A stretch of 36,422 bases of DNA from Thermoanaerobacterales bacterium 50_218 (GCA_001508855.1 LGFL01000011.1:1-36422); one strand, 5' to 3'. Positions 15,934 to 23,227 are shown, numbered from the stretch's first letter. A program made the numbers and translations. The notes: a model not told the origin generated them from the letters alone.

Positions 15934-16254
15934 TTGCCTGTCGGGCGCAGCGCCTGCGTGTCCACCCGCAGGTTGCAGGTCAAACCCGCCTCGGGCATGC
16001 TCAAGAGGGTGCTGACGGTTTTCTTGAGAGGCAATTTCCTCGGCATGTTCGACTGCGAGACGAAAATTCAGCTTTCGGACCGTGTTGTCTGCTTCGACTT
16101 CCACGACATCAAGGACGAGTTCACCAAGTTCTACGCTATGTTCAGGGTGCTGACCTGGGTAAAGCAAAAGTTCGTGCAGCAGAACCGGGAGGTCCGCAAG
16201 AAGGTGGTGATGGACGAGGTCTGGAGCCGAGTTTCCGAGCAAAACCTCTCCTGA
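15934..16254 (+). pseudogene. VirB4/TraE-like conjugation ATPase remnant
   Basis: From about 15997 the frame reads RGNFLGMFDCETKIQLSDRV, then VCFDFHDIKDEFTKFYAMF and, near the end, KKVVMDEVW. This order (a segment before the Walker B motif, then hhhhDE) is what the C-terminal ATPase domain of VirB4-type conjugation proteins shows. The Walker A part and the whole N-terminus are missing, and the frame stops soon after Walker B. The fragment of about 85-107 codons in place of roughly 600-800 indicates a dead gene. It suggests the element once encoded its own conjugation machinery or recombined with one that did. Confidence 0.5.
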
Positions 16255-16277
16255 GGAAAGAAGAGGGGGTGTGAGAG

Positions 16278-16637
16278 TTGTTTTACTGCGAGAACACCGA
16301 ACTCGAGCGCTTCGAGAAATTGATGAAGGGCGAGGCCAGCCTCACGGAGCCTTTTGTCGGTGAGACTCCGCCGTGGGAGCCCTTCAATTCCGACTGCTGC
16401 GGCGGCTGGGAGGTTCAGGGTTACCAGGATGGTTACGGGAACTACTGCCAGGACGGCTACGGAGACTACCTGCCGCCGTTCGGACTCGTCGAGATGTGCG
16501 CTGTGGCTGTTTTCGGCGCCCTCTGGCTGTTGTGGAAGGGACTGAGTTGGCTCTTCATAACTATAGTGGGTGACAGAAAGGTGGGGATGTATCTTGGTGA
16601 AGAAAACGGAGAAAAATCGTGCCGCAGCGCTGGATAA
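16278..16637 (+). CDS. Small membrane protein, 119 aa, unknown
   Basis: I do not recognise this protein. The N-terminal half is acidic with a Gly/Tyr-rich stretch (GYQDGYGNYCQDGYGDY). One membrane segment follows (about residues 70-95: VEMCAVAVFGALWLLWKG and beyond). The TTG start at 16278 follows AGAGGGGG. It lies among decayed genes and may be a transfer-module leftover. Confidence 0.45.
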   Translation: MFYCENTELERFEKLMKGEASLTEPFVGETPPWEPFNSDCCGGWEVQGYQDGYGNYCQDGYGDYLPPFGLVEMCAVAVFGALWLLWKGLSWLFITIVGDRKVGMYLGEENGEKSCRSAG

Positions 16638-16871
16638 GTTGTTGGCGGAGCTGGAATAGGTCCAGTCTTCCGGGCGTTGAAGGTCGGTATCTCCCCGCCG
16701 AGCCTCCGGCTGCGGCAGGAGTTGCGCACTGCGGACGTGGAGATCGAGCATGTCTCCCGGCGGCACCACAGCGACGCCAACATGGTCTACCAGGTGGCGT
16801 CGCTGCTCGGGGCCGACCTGCGGGCCGAGGCGGAGGCCGTCCTGGCGACCTACGGCACGGGGGATTCGTAG
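16597..16871 (+). pseudogene. Broken small gene in two frames
   Basis: A frame from GTG 16597 reads VKKTEKNRAAALDKLLAELE and stops at TAG 16657. Reading through that stop and shifting by one base near 16676 opens a second frame (LKVGISPPSLRLRQELR, then HHSDANMVYQVASLLGADLR) to TAG 16871. Together they look like one helical protein of about 90 residues damaged by a nonsense and a frameshift change. The family is unknown. Confidence 0.35.
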
Positions 16872-17032
16872 GCCGAGGCCGTGCCCTGGCTGCCGAAGAC
16901 TGAAGCCTAGTACGGGTCCGCAGGGCCCGAACCCCAGGCCCCAAGGTCAGGGGCTTGGAGACCGGCACCTTCACGGTGCTGGAGGTGTGGGCCGGGAAGT
17001 TGGGGCGGATACTGCAATGAAGGTGAGAAAGG
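16872..17032. other. Short decayed stretch
   Basis: No intact gene. A short open frame (LETGTFTVLEVWAGKLGRI, ending about 17020) looks like the tail of a lost coding sequence. Confidence 0.3.
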
Positions 17033-17291
17033 ATGCCGGTTATATGCGAGTTTTCCCGGTGTAAAGATATGCATGTACTATAACGATCACTTTCCCCCGT
17101 ATGTACACGTTTTCGCTCACAGCTTTTCGGCCGTGGTGTCCATTCCTAATGGGGAGATCCTGAAAGGAAAACTGCCAGGGGGAACTGAAGCCGGGATCAG
17201 GAAGTAGCTACAGAGAAACGCCGGGGTGCTAATGGAGAACTGGAACCGGGCACGACGGGACGAGCCGTTGTTTCAGGTGCCCGCAGGGTGA
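17033..17291 (+). pseudogene. DUF4160 gene with frameshift and in-frame stop
   Basis: The ATG at 17033 reads MPVICEFSRCKD. A one-base shift is then needed to continue CMYYNDHFPPYVHVF, and later SIPNGEILKGKLPGG and ENWNRARRDEPL, the normal DUF4160 pattern. A TAG at the position of a probable Trp (IRK-stop-LQRNAG) also interrupts it. DUF4160 proteins are usually paired with DUF2442 proteins in toxin-antitoxin-like modules, and an intact DUF2442 gene follows 10 bp later. The DUF4160 member is therefore dead while its partner survives. Confidence 0.75.
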
Positions 17292-17301
17292 GGTGACATG
17301 A

Positions 17302-17592
17302 ATGCACGAGGACCGTGTAGAGTCTATGCTCCACGAGGTCCGGAGCGCTTATCCAGTGGGAAGCCACCACTTGATTCTCGAGTTCGAGACCGGCGAGTAC
17401 CGGGTGGTCGACATCCGGCCTTTCCTGAAGGGCCCGGTGTTCGAGCCGCTCAAGGACCCGGTCTTCTTCCGGCAGGTGAAGGCGGATCCCGATGTGAGGA
17501 CTGTGGTCTGGCCTAACGGGGCCGACATATGCCCGGACGTGCTGTTTGCTGAGAGCGTACCGCTGAAGCTGCCGGAAGAGTTGGAAGCATAG
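17302..17592 (+). CDS. DUF2442 protein
   Basis: The 96-residue protein has the DUF2442 pattern: a beta-rich start (LILEFETGEYRVVDIRPFL), then FRQVKADPDVRTVVWPNGADI and a final LPEELEA. Members are commonly paired with DUF4160 and predicted to form toxin-antitoxin-like modules. The upstream DUF4160 gene is broken. ATG 17302 follows GGTGAGGTG. An intrinsic terminator lies just downstream. Confidence 0.8.
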   Translation: MHEDRVESMLHEVRSAYPVGSHHLILEFETGEYRVVDIRPFLKGPVFEPLKDPVFFRQVKADPDVRTVVWPNGADICPDVLFAESVPLKLPEELEA

Positions 17593-17615
17593 AGTCGAAA
17601 ACCAGGTGAGTTTCA

Positions 17616-17650
17616 GAAGCGGCCTGAGCAGTCGGGCCGCTTCTTGTTTT
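17616..17650 (+). terminator. Intrinsic terminator after the DUF2442 gene
   Basis: GAAGCGGCC (17616-17624) pairs with GGCCGCTTC (17635-17643), then TTGTTTT. Confidence 0.8.
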
Positions 17651-17787
17651 CCAGGGCCGAACCCTGCCCGTAAACCCATTCCAAAACGGAAAGGAGGGAA
17701 TGGGGCGGGCCGGGGAAGACCGCCCCGACTCATGGAGCGAGAGAGCGACGCTAGAAGCGGAAAGACAAGAGAGAGTGCAAAGTTATC

Positions 17788-17928
17788 GTGCTGAGTGCAG
17801 AAGATGCCGCACGATTCTAGTGCGACCTCATCAGGCAGCCCCGCTGGGCGTGGACCTACCACGATAGGGTCCTGATCAAGTGGGCGGTCGATCCACCCCT
17901 CCGCTTCTTAGAAGGGCGGCTTTTCTAA
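17788..17928 (+). pseudogene. Possible remnant ORF with an internal TAG
   Basis: In the 325-bp gap after the terminator, a frame from GTG 17788 meets TAG at 17818 and then reads CDLIRQPRWAWTYHDRVLI to TAA at 17928. No family is recognised. The 3' end overlaps a weak GC hairpin. The rest of the gap shows nothing else. Confidence 0.2.
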
Positions 17929-17975
17929 AAGGGGTAGAAGCCACTTGGCTTTGCCCGGTTTTTTGACACACACGG

Positions 17976-18317
17976 CTACAGACCCAGGAGTATTCGCACC
18001 CTGTCTTCCACCAAGGCCATCGTTTCGGCAGATACCCTTCCCAGTTTGGCTATCAGCCTCTCGGTCGAGATCGAACGGATGTCCTCGCACTTGACAAAGC
18101 TCGTCGCCTTCACACCTCCCTCCGGGGGGTCCACCCTCACGTGAAGCGGTATGCCTTTTTCTCTTGAAGTCATCGGCAGAACAATTGCGAGTCCTGCCGG
18201 CCCCGTGTTGAAGGCATCCACTGAGATCACCAGGGCGGGACGCTTCCCGGCCTGCTCGTGCCCGCGGACAGGGTTCAGGTCCACCAGCCAGACTTCGCCG
18301 CGCAGCGGGGAGGCCAT
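17976..18317 (-). CDS. mazF: MazF/PemK-family mRNA interferase toxin
   Basis: The 113-residue protein shows the MazF signature: RGEVWLVDLNPVRGHEQAGK, RPALVIS, then VLPMTSREKGIPLHV and KCEDIRSISTERLI. Such toxins cut mRNA at short sequences. The ATG at 18317 is chosen because it shares one base with the stop of the antitoxin gene (TGATG), so the two are translationally coupled. The pair is on the minus strand, opposite to its neighbours. Confidence 0.9.
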   Translation of the reverse strand: MASPLRGEVWLVDLNPVRGHEQAGKRPALVISVDAFNTGPAGLAIVLPMTSREKGIPLHVRVDPPEGGVKATSFVKCEDIRSISTERLIAKLGRVSAETMALVEDRVRILLGL

Positions 18318-18565
18318 CACCCGCCGCCCTCCAGATCGTCGGCCAGGGTTGCTTCCCATTCCCTGCGCTCGGCGACCTCTTCATCCCACTTTTCCGGGTC
18401 GTTCCTCAAGGCCGCATAGGCTTCGTTGGCCCTCTCAAGCAGCCACTGGCGGCGGTACGCTTCCACGGCCCGCTCCAGCACGCTCTGCATCGTCTCCCCC
18501 GTCTGCTCCGCGATCTCCTTCAACACTTCCCACGCCCTGCTGCTGACCCGCACAGTGGACGGCAC
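18317..18565 (-). CDS. Ribbon-helix-helix antitoxin paired with MazF
   Basis: The 82-residue protein begins PSTVRVSSRAWEVLKEIAEQ, a ribbon-helix-helix DNA-binding part, with an acidic, helical C-terminus that would bind the toxin. The GTG start follows TAAGGAGGG. It should repress its own promoter, which carries a matching inverted repeat. Confidence 0.82.
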   Translation of the reverse strand: MPSTVRVSSRAWEVLKEIAEQTGETMQSVLERAVEAYRRQWLLERANEAYAALRNDPEKWDEEVAERREWEATLADDLEGGG

Positions 18566-18601
18566 GACCTATCCCTCCTTAGACAGCATTGCCTCCCTTT
18601 T

Positions 18602-18631
18602 AGTATACCGTTTTGTATACATCTCAGTCAA
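18602..18631 (-). promoter_or_regulatory. Promoter and operator of the MazF pair
   Basis: On the minus strand TTGACT (complement of 18626-18631) and TATACT (complement of 18602-18607) are separated by 18 bp. A GTATAC/GTATAC inverted repeat (18603-18608 and 18615-18620) overlaps the -10 element and is a likely operator for the antitoxin. Confidence 0.75.
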
Positions 18632-18720
18632 ACAAAGTTCTCTTTGGAACGACCTCGGGATGCCGCCTGTACTGCGCGCGGTCCATAAACCAAGGGTCTC
18701 CGACAGGAGGTATTTCTTTA

Positions 18721-19926
18721 ATGATAGATACGGTCAGAAAACCACCCGAAGGCAGGTTTTCACCCGACCTGAAGACAGGCTCCGCCTGGTGCCCCTACTG
18801 CAGCGGAGTAAAGGATTTCGTCTGGGACGCCCAGTTTGCCGTCTCCAGGTGCCCCACCTGCGGGACATCGAGCGAGGACTTCTGGTTGCGCGTCTGCAAC
18901 TCCGGTACGGTGAAGGTCGGCAGGACCGAGCACAAGGGCCTCTGCTCCGACGCCGGCAAGGCGCGCTTCGACGCCGCCGTGAGGGAGTCCGGCAGGGCCC
19001 CGACGCGGACGCCAAAACCGGAGCAGCCGGAACCGGAGGTAGAGGCGGACGCCTCCATCCCCGGGAGGGGGAGGAATAAGTCGTCCCTGCCCCTCACCAC
19101 CTGCCCAGTCTGCGGGCGGGAGCTCGCCGCCTACCCCGGAAAGGCGACCTGCCCCCGCTGCCTCGCGCCCCTGGAGGTCTCCAGGAACGGCGAGGTGCGC
19201 GCCTTGGAAGATGGCAGGCTGAGGTGCCCGCTGTGTGCTTCCTCGGTGGCCGACAGCCCGGAGCCGGGCAAAAGCTATATGTGCACCAGATGTGGGGTCT
19301 GGGTCAAGCCCGATGGGAGCGTCGACGTAGGCAGCACGGAGAAGGCACGGAAGAAGCAGCCCGCCCGGAGCGGAAACCCGGAGCCTTTCCCCGCGGAGGC
19401 GTCGGTCTCCCCGGTCCTCAAGGAAGTCCCCGGAAAGCCCGAGAGCGGAGCCTGGGCGATTGGAGACGACTGGGTTCTCTGGACCGAGAGCCCGGCGGGG
19501 GCCGAAGCCGCGAGGGAGCTGGGCCTCAGGGAGATGGCGGTGCATGCTGGGAACGGCAGGGCGGCCCTGCAGTTCGCCGGTCCCCCTGAGGCCGTGAAGC
19601 AGGCGCTGCGGGCCGCCCGGGAGGACGGCAGGGTCCTCATAGCGGAGTCCTTTGAGACGAAACTCGAACTCACCCTGGACGTTCCTCCTGCCCCGCCGAA
19701 AGGAGCAAAAGAAGAGCAGCCCGGAAGAACCGTCCGCCAGCCGCGGCTCTTCTTCGAGCCCGAAGGAGAAGACCAGAAAAGCGACAGCGAAACCCGCTGC
19801 GACTGGTGCAAGAAGATGTTTACCCGCAGGAACAACTTCGCCAAATACTGCTCCGAAGCCTGCCGGAGGGCGGCCGAAAGGGAGAAGAAGAGGCTCTGGA
19901 AGCGGAAAAGATCGGCCGCCAAGTAG
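18721..19926 (+). CDS. Multi-zinc-ribbon protein, 401 aa, unknown function
   Basis: Four separate cysteine clusters are visible: WCPYC with CPTCG (about residues 23-47), CPVCG with CPRC (about 129-148), CPLC with CTRCG (about 167-190), and CDWCKKMFTRRNNFAKYCSEAC (shown in full here as positions about 359-378, key residues the Cys pairs at each end). The end is strongly basic. The protein probably binds nucleic acid through several zinc sites. A low-complexity Pro/Glu linker separates the parts. ATG 18721 is preferred, with AGGAGG upstream; the longer frame from 18613 lacks one and overlaps the MazF promoter. It stands upstream of xis and int; a control role is possible but unsupported. Confidence 0.6.
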   Translation: MIDTVRKPPEGRFSPDLKTGSAWCPYCSGVKDFVWDAQFAVSRCPTCGTSSEDFWLRVCNSGTVKVGRTEHKGLCSDAGKARFDAAVRESGRAPTRTPKPEQPEPEVEADASIPGRGRNKSSLPLTTCPVCGRELAAYPGKATCPRCLAPLEVSRNGEVRALEDGRLRCPLCASSVADSPEPGKSYMCTRCGVWVKPDGSVDVGSTEKARKKQPARSGNPEPFPAEASVSPVLKEVPGKPESGAWAIGDDWVLWTESPAGAEAARELGLREMAVHAGNGRAALQFAGPPEAVKQALRAAREDGRVLIAESFETKLELTLDVPPAPPKGAKEEQPGRTVRQPRLFFEPEGEDQKSDSETRCDWCKKMFTRRNNFAKYCSEACRRAAEREKKRLWKRKRSAAK

Positions 19927-20008
19927 GAGGAGCCGAAGACCCCTCAGAGGTAGAAAAAGGGGAATTTTTTCCAGCCCGCAAACCCTTGATTCTAAAGGAT
20001 TTTTTTCT

Positions 20009-20056
20009 GCCCGAAAAGCCGATTTTCGGGCGGGGGTATATAATTATACCCCCGCC
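20009..20056. repeat. Two overlapping perfect hairpins
   Basis: GCCCGAAAA (20009-20017) pairs with TTTTCGGGC (20023-20031). GGCGGGGGTATA (20029-20040) pairs with TATACCCCCGCC (20045-20056). They share three bases and are mutually exclusive. The second contains GGGGGTATA, also found in the origin-like region at 2984-2992. The rest of the 297-bp gap 19927-20223 holds only the terminator before xis. Confidence 0.7.
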
Positions 20057-20175
20057 GGAAAAAACTTCGCTCAAATCGCCTTCTATTTTGAGGACCGAGA
20101 GGCGATCCCGGGACACCTTGAAAATCAAGGCTTTCAGGTTTCCAAGATAAAAGCCGTTTTTCCCGGTTTTTTCGG

Positions 20176-20206
20176 CGCGGGTTCGACCCCGCGTCTCTTC
20201 TTTTTT
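20176..20206 (+). terminator. Intrinsic terminator directly before the excisionase gene
   Basis: CGCGGG (20176-20181) pairs with CCCGCG (20188-20193), followed by TCTCTTCTTTTTT. AGGAGG follows two bases later and the GTG start 17 bases later, so transcription of xis must cross this terminator. Confidence 0.75.
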
Positions 20207-20223
20207 CAGGAGGTGTTTTTGCT

Positions 20224-20406
20224 GTGCGGTTCTACACTGTCTCCGAGGTGGCGAAGATCCTTCGCGTGAGGAAGTCCTACGTCTACGAACTCGTGCACCA
20301 GAAGAGGCTGCGCGCCCTGAGGCTCTCGGAGAGGTGCATCCGCATCCCGGAGGAGGCCCTCCGGGAATTTGTCGAGCAGGAAGCGGGCCGGACGGGGGCG
20401 AATTAA
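20224..20406 (+). CDS. xis: Excisionase-type helix-turn-helix protein
   Basis: The 60-residue protein is a winged MerR-like excisionase domain: FYTVSEVAKILRVRKSYVYE, then LRALRLSERCIRIPEEALREF. Such proteins bend DNA at the attachment site and direct the recombinase towards excision. The gene stands 45 bp before the integrase start and has the same direction. Confidence 0.82.
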   Translation: MRFYTVSEVAKILRVRKSYVYELVHQKRLRALRLSERCIRIPEEALREFVEQEAGRTGAN

Positions 20407-20418
20407 GATCCCATCCGG

Positions 20419-20443
20419 CCCCTCCCTTGTTTATTGGGAGGGG
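20419..20443 (+). promoter_or_regulatory. Hairpin masking the integrase ribosome-binding site
   Basis: CCCCTCCC (20419-20426) pairs perfectly with GGGAGGGG (20436-20443), loop of 9 nt. The 3' arm is the ribosome-binding site of the integrase gene, eight bases before its TTG. Folding would hide the site and lower translation. Confidence 0.65.
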
Positions 20444-20451
20444 ATGGAGAA

Positions 20452-21555
20452 TTGGCGAGGGTGAGAAAGAGGGGTAAGGCGAACTCTTGGGAGATCGAGG
20501 TCTACCTGGGCCGCGACCCTGTGACTGGAAAGAAGCGCTTCTACCGCGAGACCTTCCGCGGCACGAAGACACAGGCGAAGCTGCGCGCCTCCGAGTTAGA
20601 GGTCAACCTCAAGCGCGCACCCGGCGCCGCGAAGGCCCCAGCGACCGTCGGCGAGTGCCTCGACAGGTGGCTCGCCCACGTCCGCGGTTCGGTCGCCGAG
20701 ACCACTTTTGAAAATTACTCGGTCCACGCCCGGCGCCTCAAGCCCTACGTCGGGAGGCTCCCCCTGTGGGGACTCACGCCCGGTGCCCTGCAGGAGGCAT
20801 TGAGCCCGATGTGGGAAAAATTCGTCCCGACCACCTGCCGCAAGACCGTCGGGACCCTCAAGACCTGCCTGCGGCAGGCTGTAGCCTGGGGCTGGGTCTC
20901 CCGCGACCCTACGCAGGGGCTCAAGCTCCCGCGAGTCGCGCGGTCTGAGAAGAGGGTCCTCGCGCCGGGAGAGCTGACCAGGCTCCTGGAGGCACTCAAG
21001 GGCTACAAGCACGGCCTCGCCGTGCGGGTGCTGGCGGTCGCAGGCTTAAGGCTCGGGGAGGTGCTGGCCCTGAGGTGGGAGGACGTTGACTTCGAGAAAG
21101 GCACAGTCACGGTGCGGAGGAGCGCCGACTCGAAGAGGAGGAAGCTGAAGGAAGACACGAAGACACCGGCGGCGCGCAGGACGATCAGACTCGACGCCGA
21201 GACGCTCAGGCTCTTGGAGGAACACAAGAGGAGCCAGAAGGTGCGCCCGCTCAAGGACGCTTTAGTCTTCCCCGCCGAGGACGGGAGACCTCTGAGGTGC
21301 AACGCCGTGAGGAAGACGCTGAGGCTCGCCCTGAAGAAGGCCGGACTGCCGCGGATCCGCGTGCACGACCTCAGGCACACGGCCGCATCGATCCTGATCG
21401 ACGCCGGGGTGTCTCTGACGACAGTCGCCGCCTTCCTCGGGCACTCCAGCCCCGCCACGACCGCGGCCATCTACGCCCACGCCGTGAGGCGCGCCGACAG
21501 CGTCGCCGGGGCCCTGGAGTCGGGCAGCGAGTCGGGCAGGAAGCCGGGAAGCTAG
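20452..21555 (+). CDS. int: Tyrosine recombinase/integrase
   Basis: The 367-residue protein has an N-terminal arm-binding part, a SAM-like core-binding domain and a C-terminal catalytic domain. Catalytic residues are visible: Arg200 (AGLRLGEVLAL), His305 and Arg308 (HDLRHTA), His331 (FLGHSS) and the nucleophile Tyr341 (AIYAHAV). It inserts the element into a tRNA gene and removes it together with Xis. TTG 20452 is preferred, with GGGAGGGG eight bases upstream; that site lies in a hairpin. The tRNA 3' end is 33 bp after the stop. Confidence 0.93.
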   Translation: MARVRKRGKANSWEIEVYLGRDPVTGKKRFYRETFRGTKTQAKLRASELEVNLKRAPGAAKAPATVGECLDRWLAHVRGSVAETTFENYSVHARRLKPYVGRLPLWGLTPGALQEALSPMWEKFVPTTCRKTVGTLKTCLRQAVAWGWVSRDPTQGLKLPRVARSEKRVLAPGELTRLLEALKGYKHGLAVRVLAVAGLRLGEVLALRWEDVDFEKGTVTVRRSADSKRRKLKEDTKTPAARRTIRLDAETLRLLEEHKRSQKVRPLKDALVFPAEDGRPLRCNAVRKTLRLALKKAGLPRIRVHDLRHTAASILIDAGVSLTTVAAFLGHSSPATTAAIYAHAVRRADSVAGALESGSESGRKPGS

Positions 21556-21588
21556 AGCCTGTGCGGGTTTGCAGGTGGGGTCTCTTTG

Positions 21589-21611
21589 TTCAAATCCTTC
21601 CGCGCCCACCA
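21589..21611 (+). other. Displaced tRNA 3' end, attachment-site junction
   Basis: The 23 bases start TTCAAATCC and end CGCGCCCACCA, matching a T-loop, the 3' half of the T-stem, the acceptor strand and CCA. The bases before it (CTTTG) cannot pair with the expected T-stem, so only the 3' part of a tRNA is here. This is the standard result of integration into the 3' end of a tRNA gene: the intact copy should lie at the other end of the element, left of this window. The right boundary of the element is therefore near 21,589. Confidence 0.8.
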
Positions 21612-21624
21612 GTAGGGAACCCTC

Positions 21625-21660
21625 AAACCCGCAAGGCACAAGGCTTTGCGGGTTTTTCGA
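21625..21660 (+). terminator. Terminator of the split tRNA gene
   Basis: AAACCCGCAA (21625-21634) pairs with TTGCGGGTTT (21646-21655), followed by TT. It lies 14 bases after the CCA and is probably the original tRNA terminator. Confidence 0.8.
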
Positions 21661-21928
21661 TTTTAAAATGCACTTCCTCCACCTACATCCTTTTGTTCTG
21701 CAGGAAAAACGGTTAAGTTTGGCGAATACCAAACCTGTCCAGCTTTTTCTGCTCCAAAACCGCAGGGCTGGTGGTCTTCCGTGCGGGTGCTGCTCGCTGT
21801 TATCGGGGTTTTAGAGTCTTGCCCTTCGAGGCATTGCTCCTTTCGATCGGAACGTTGTATACGCTAAAAACCTTGTCTGAAATTCGGCTCAGTGGCTTAC
21901 CAATTATGGTATTATGGGGAAGGTGACT
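21661..21928. other. Gap between the tRNA terminator and the methyltransferase
   Basis: No gene. TTTGG/CCAAA forms a small hairpin near 21718-21732. A possible extended -10 element (TGG-TATTAT, 21907-21915) stands just before the methyltransferase start, without a clear -35. The composition changes to AT-rich from about 21,860. Confidence 0.35.
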
Positions 21929-23227
21929 ATGAACCAAGAAACAAACTATAAAGGTGAAATAATGTTGGAAAAAGCGAAGAGCATAGGTGATTTCTGGGCG
22001 TTTAAAGAAGAACCACTATCAAAGGATAAACAACTGTTACTTTTTGATAATGTTCAATTTATTTATGAGTTGGCATTGGCTCAACTTGAACTGAAATCCT
22101 TGGGTGTAAAATTTGAGTTAACTAATGGATTAAGAGAGTTCAGACTTTTGGAAGAACCCCAAGATGTGGAGTTGTTAAAGAAGAAACTTGCTTACTTTAA
22201 GTTAATTAAAGATAAGTATACAGACTATTTTTATATTGTGAGAAAAAACCGAACAAGGTCTGTGAATCAATATTTAACACATTGGATATACCCGTATAAA
22301 GGAAAATTTCATCCCCAGATGATTAGGGCATTGCTCAATATTATAGGACTCAATAAAGGAGATACGGTATTAGACCCGTTTTTAGGCAGTGGAACCACAG
22401 CAGTTGAAGCCCAATTATTGGGAATAAACTGTGTTGGAATTGATATTTCTCCTTTATGTGTGCTTCAAAGCAAGGTGAAAACAGAATCAATAGAAGTTTT
22501 ACCAGAGATCTTAAAGTGGAAGGATAAAATTTCAGAGAAAGTCGAAGTGAATCTATTTAACCCTGATAACAGGGCTTTGGATAAGGCGATAGAAGACCTA
22601 CCCAATGAAAAAGTTAGAAACTTTTATCTTATGGCAAAATTAGTGGCAGTCAGTGATAATGCAAGAAGGAAGAAAGACTTTACCAATGCATTCAGAAAGA
22701 ATTTAGACTTAATGATTTTGTCAGTTAAAGATTATGTTGATGTGGTAAATAAACTTCAATTAAAAGTTGGGAATGTTGACATAAAAGTTGGTGACTCAAG
22801 AACATTGCCTTTGAAGGATAACAGTGTTGATGGAATAATAACTTCTCCTCCATATTCTATCGCTTTGGATTATGTATCCAATGACGCTCATGCATTAAAG
22901 ACATTGGGTTATGATTTACAGGAGCTACGGGAGGAATTTATAGGAGTTAGAGGTAAGGGACAAAGAAGAATAGACCTTTACAACGAAGACATGAGGAAAA
23001 GTTTACAGGAAATGCATAGGGTTCTCAAGCCTCAAAAGTGTGCGGTAATTGTAATTGGAAATGCCACCTATCAGGGAAAAGAAATAAAAACTGTGGAGTT
23101 TATTATAGATTATGCAGAAAAAATCGGGTTTAGATTGGTGAAAAATATAGATAAAATAATTTTCGGACTTTATAATGTGATGCAGAAAGAAAACATATTG
23201 ATTTTTGAAAAAGAGGGAGAAAAATGA
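21929..23227 (+). CDS. DNA methyltransferase of a restriction-modification pair
   Basis: The 432-residue protein has the AdoMet-binding motif DPFLGSGTT (about 149-157) and the catalytic TSPPY (305-309), the pattern of N6-adenine or N4-cytosine amino-methyltransferases. About 150 residues separate them, a likely target-recognition part. KFHPQMIRALLNIIG precedes motif I, as in many such enzymes. ATG 21929 follows GGGGAAGG; an earlier ATG at 21914 has no ribosome-binding site. The gene is clearly more AT-rich than its surroundings and overlaps the next gene by four bases, so the pair was probably acquired together. Confidence 0.88.
   Translation: MNQETNYKGEIMLEKAKSIGDFWAFKEEPLSKDKQLLLFDNVQFIYELALAQLELKSLGVKFELTNGLREFRLLEEPQDVELLKKKLAYFKLIKDKYTDYFYIVRKNRTRSVNQYLTHWIYPYKGKFHPQMIRALLNIIGLNKGDTVLDPFLGSGTTAVEAQLLGINCVGIDISPLCVLQSKVKTESIEVLPEILKWKDKISEKVEVNLFNPDNRALDKAIEDLPNEKVRNFYLMAKLVAVSDNARRKKDFTNAFRKNLDLMILSVKDYVDVVNKLQLKVGNVDIKVGDSRTLPLKDNSVDGIITSPPYSIALDYVSNDAHALKTLGYDLQELREEFIGVRGKGQRRIDLYNEDMRKSLQEMHRVLKPQKCAVIVIGNATYQGKEIKTVEFIIDYAEKIGFRLVKNIDKIIFGLYNVMQKENILIFEKEGEK

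Noticed and set aside
20176-20206. T-loop-like sequence GGGTTCGACCCC suggesting a tRNA before xis
   Set aside because: No acceptor, D or anticodon arm is present; the sequence forms a GC hairpin with a T-run, so it is a terminator.
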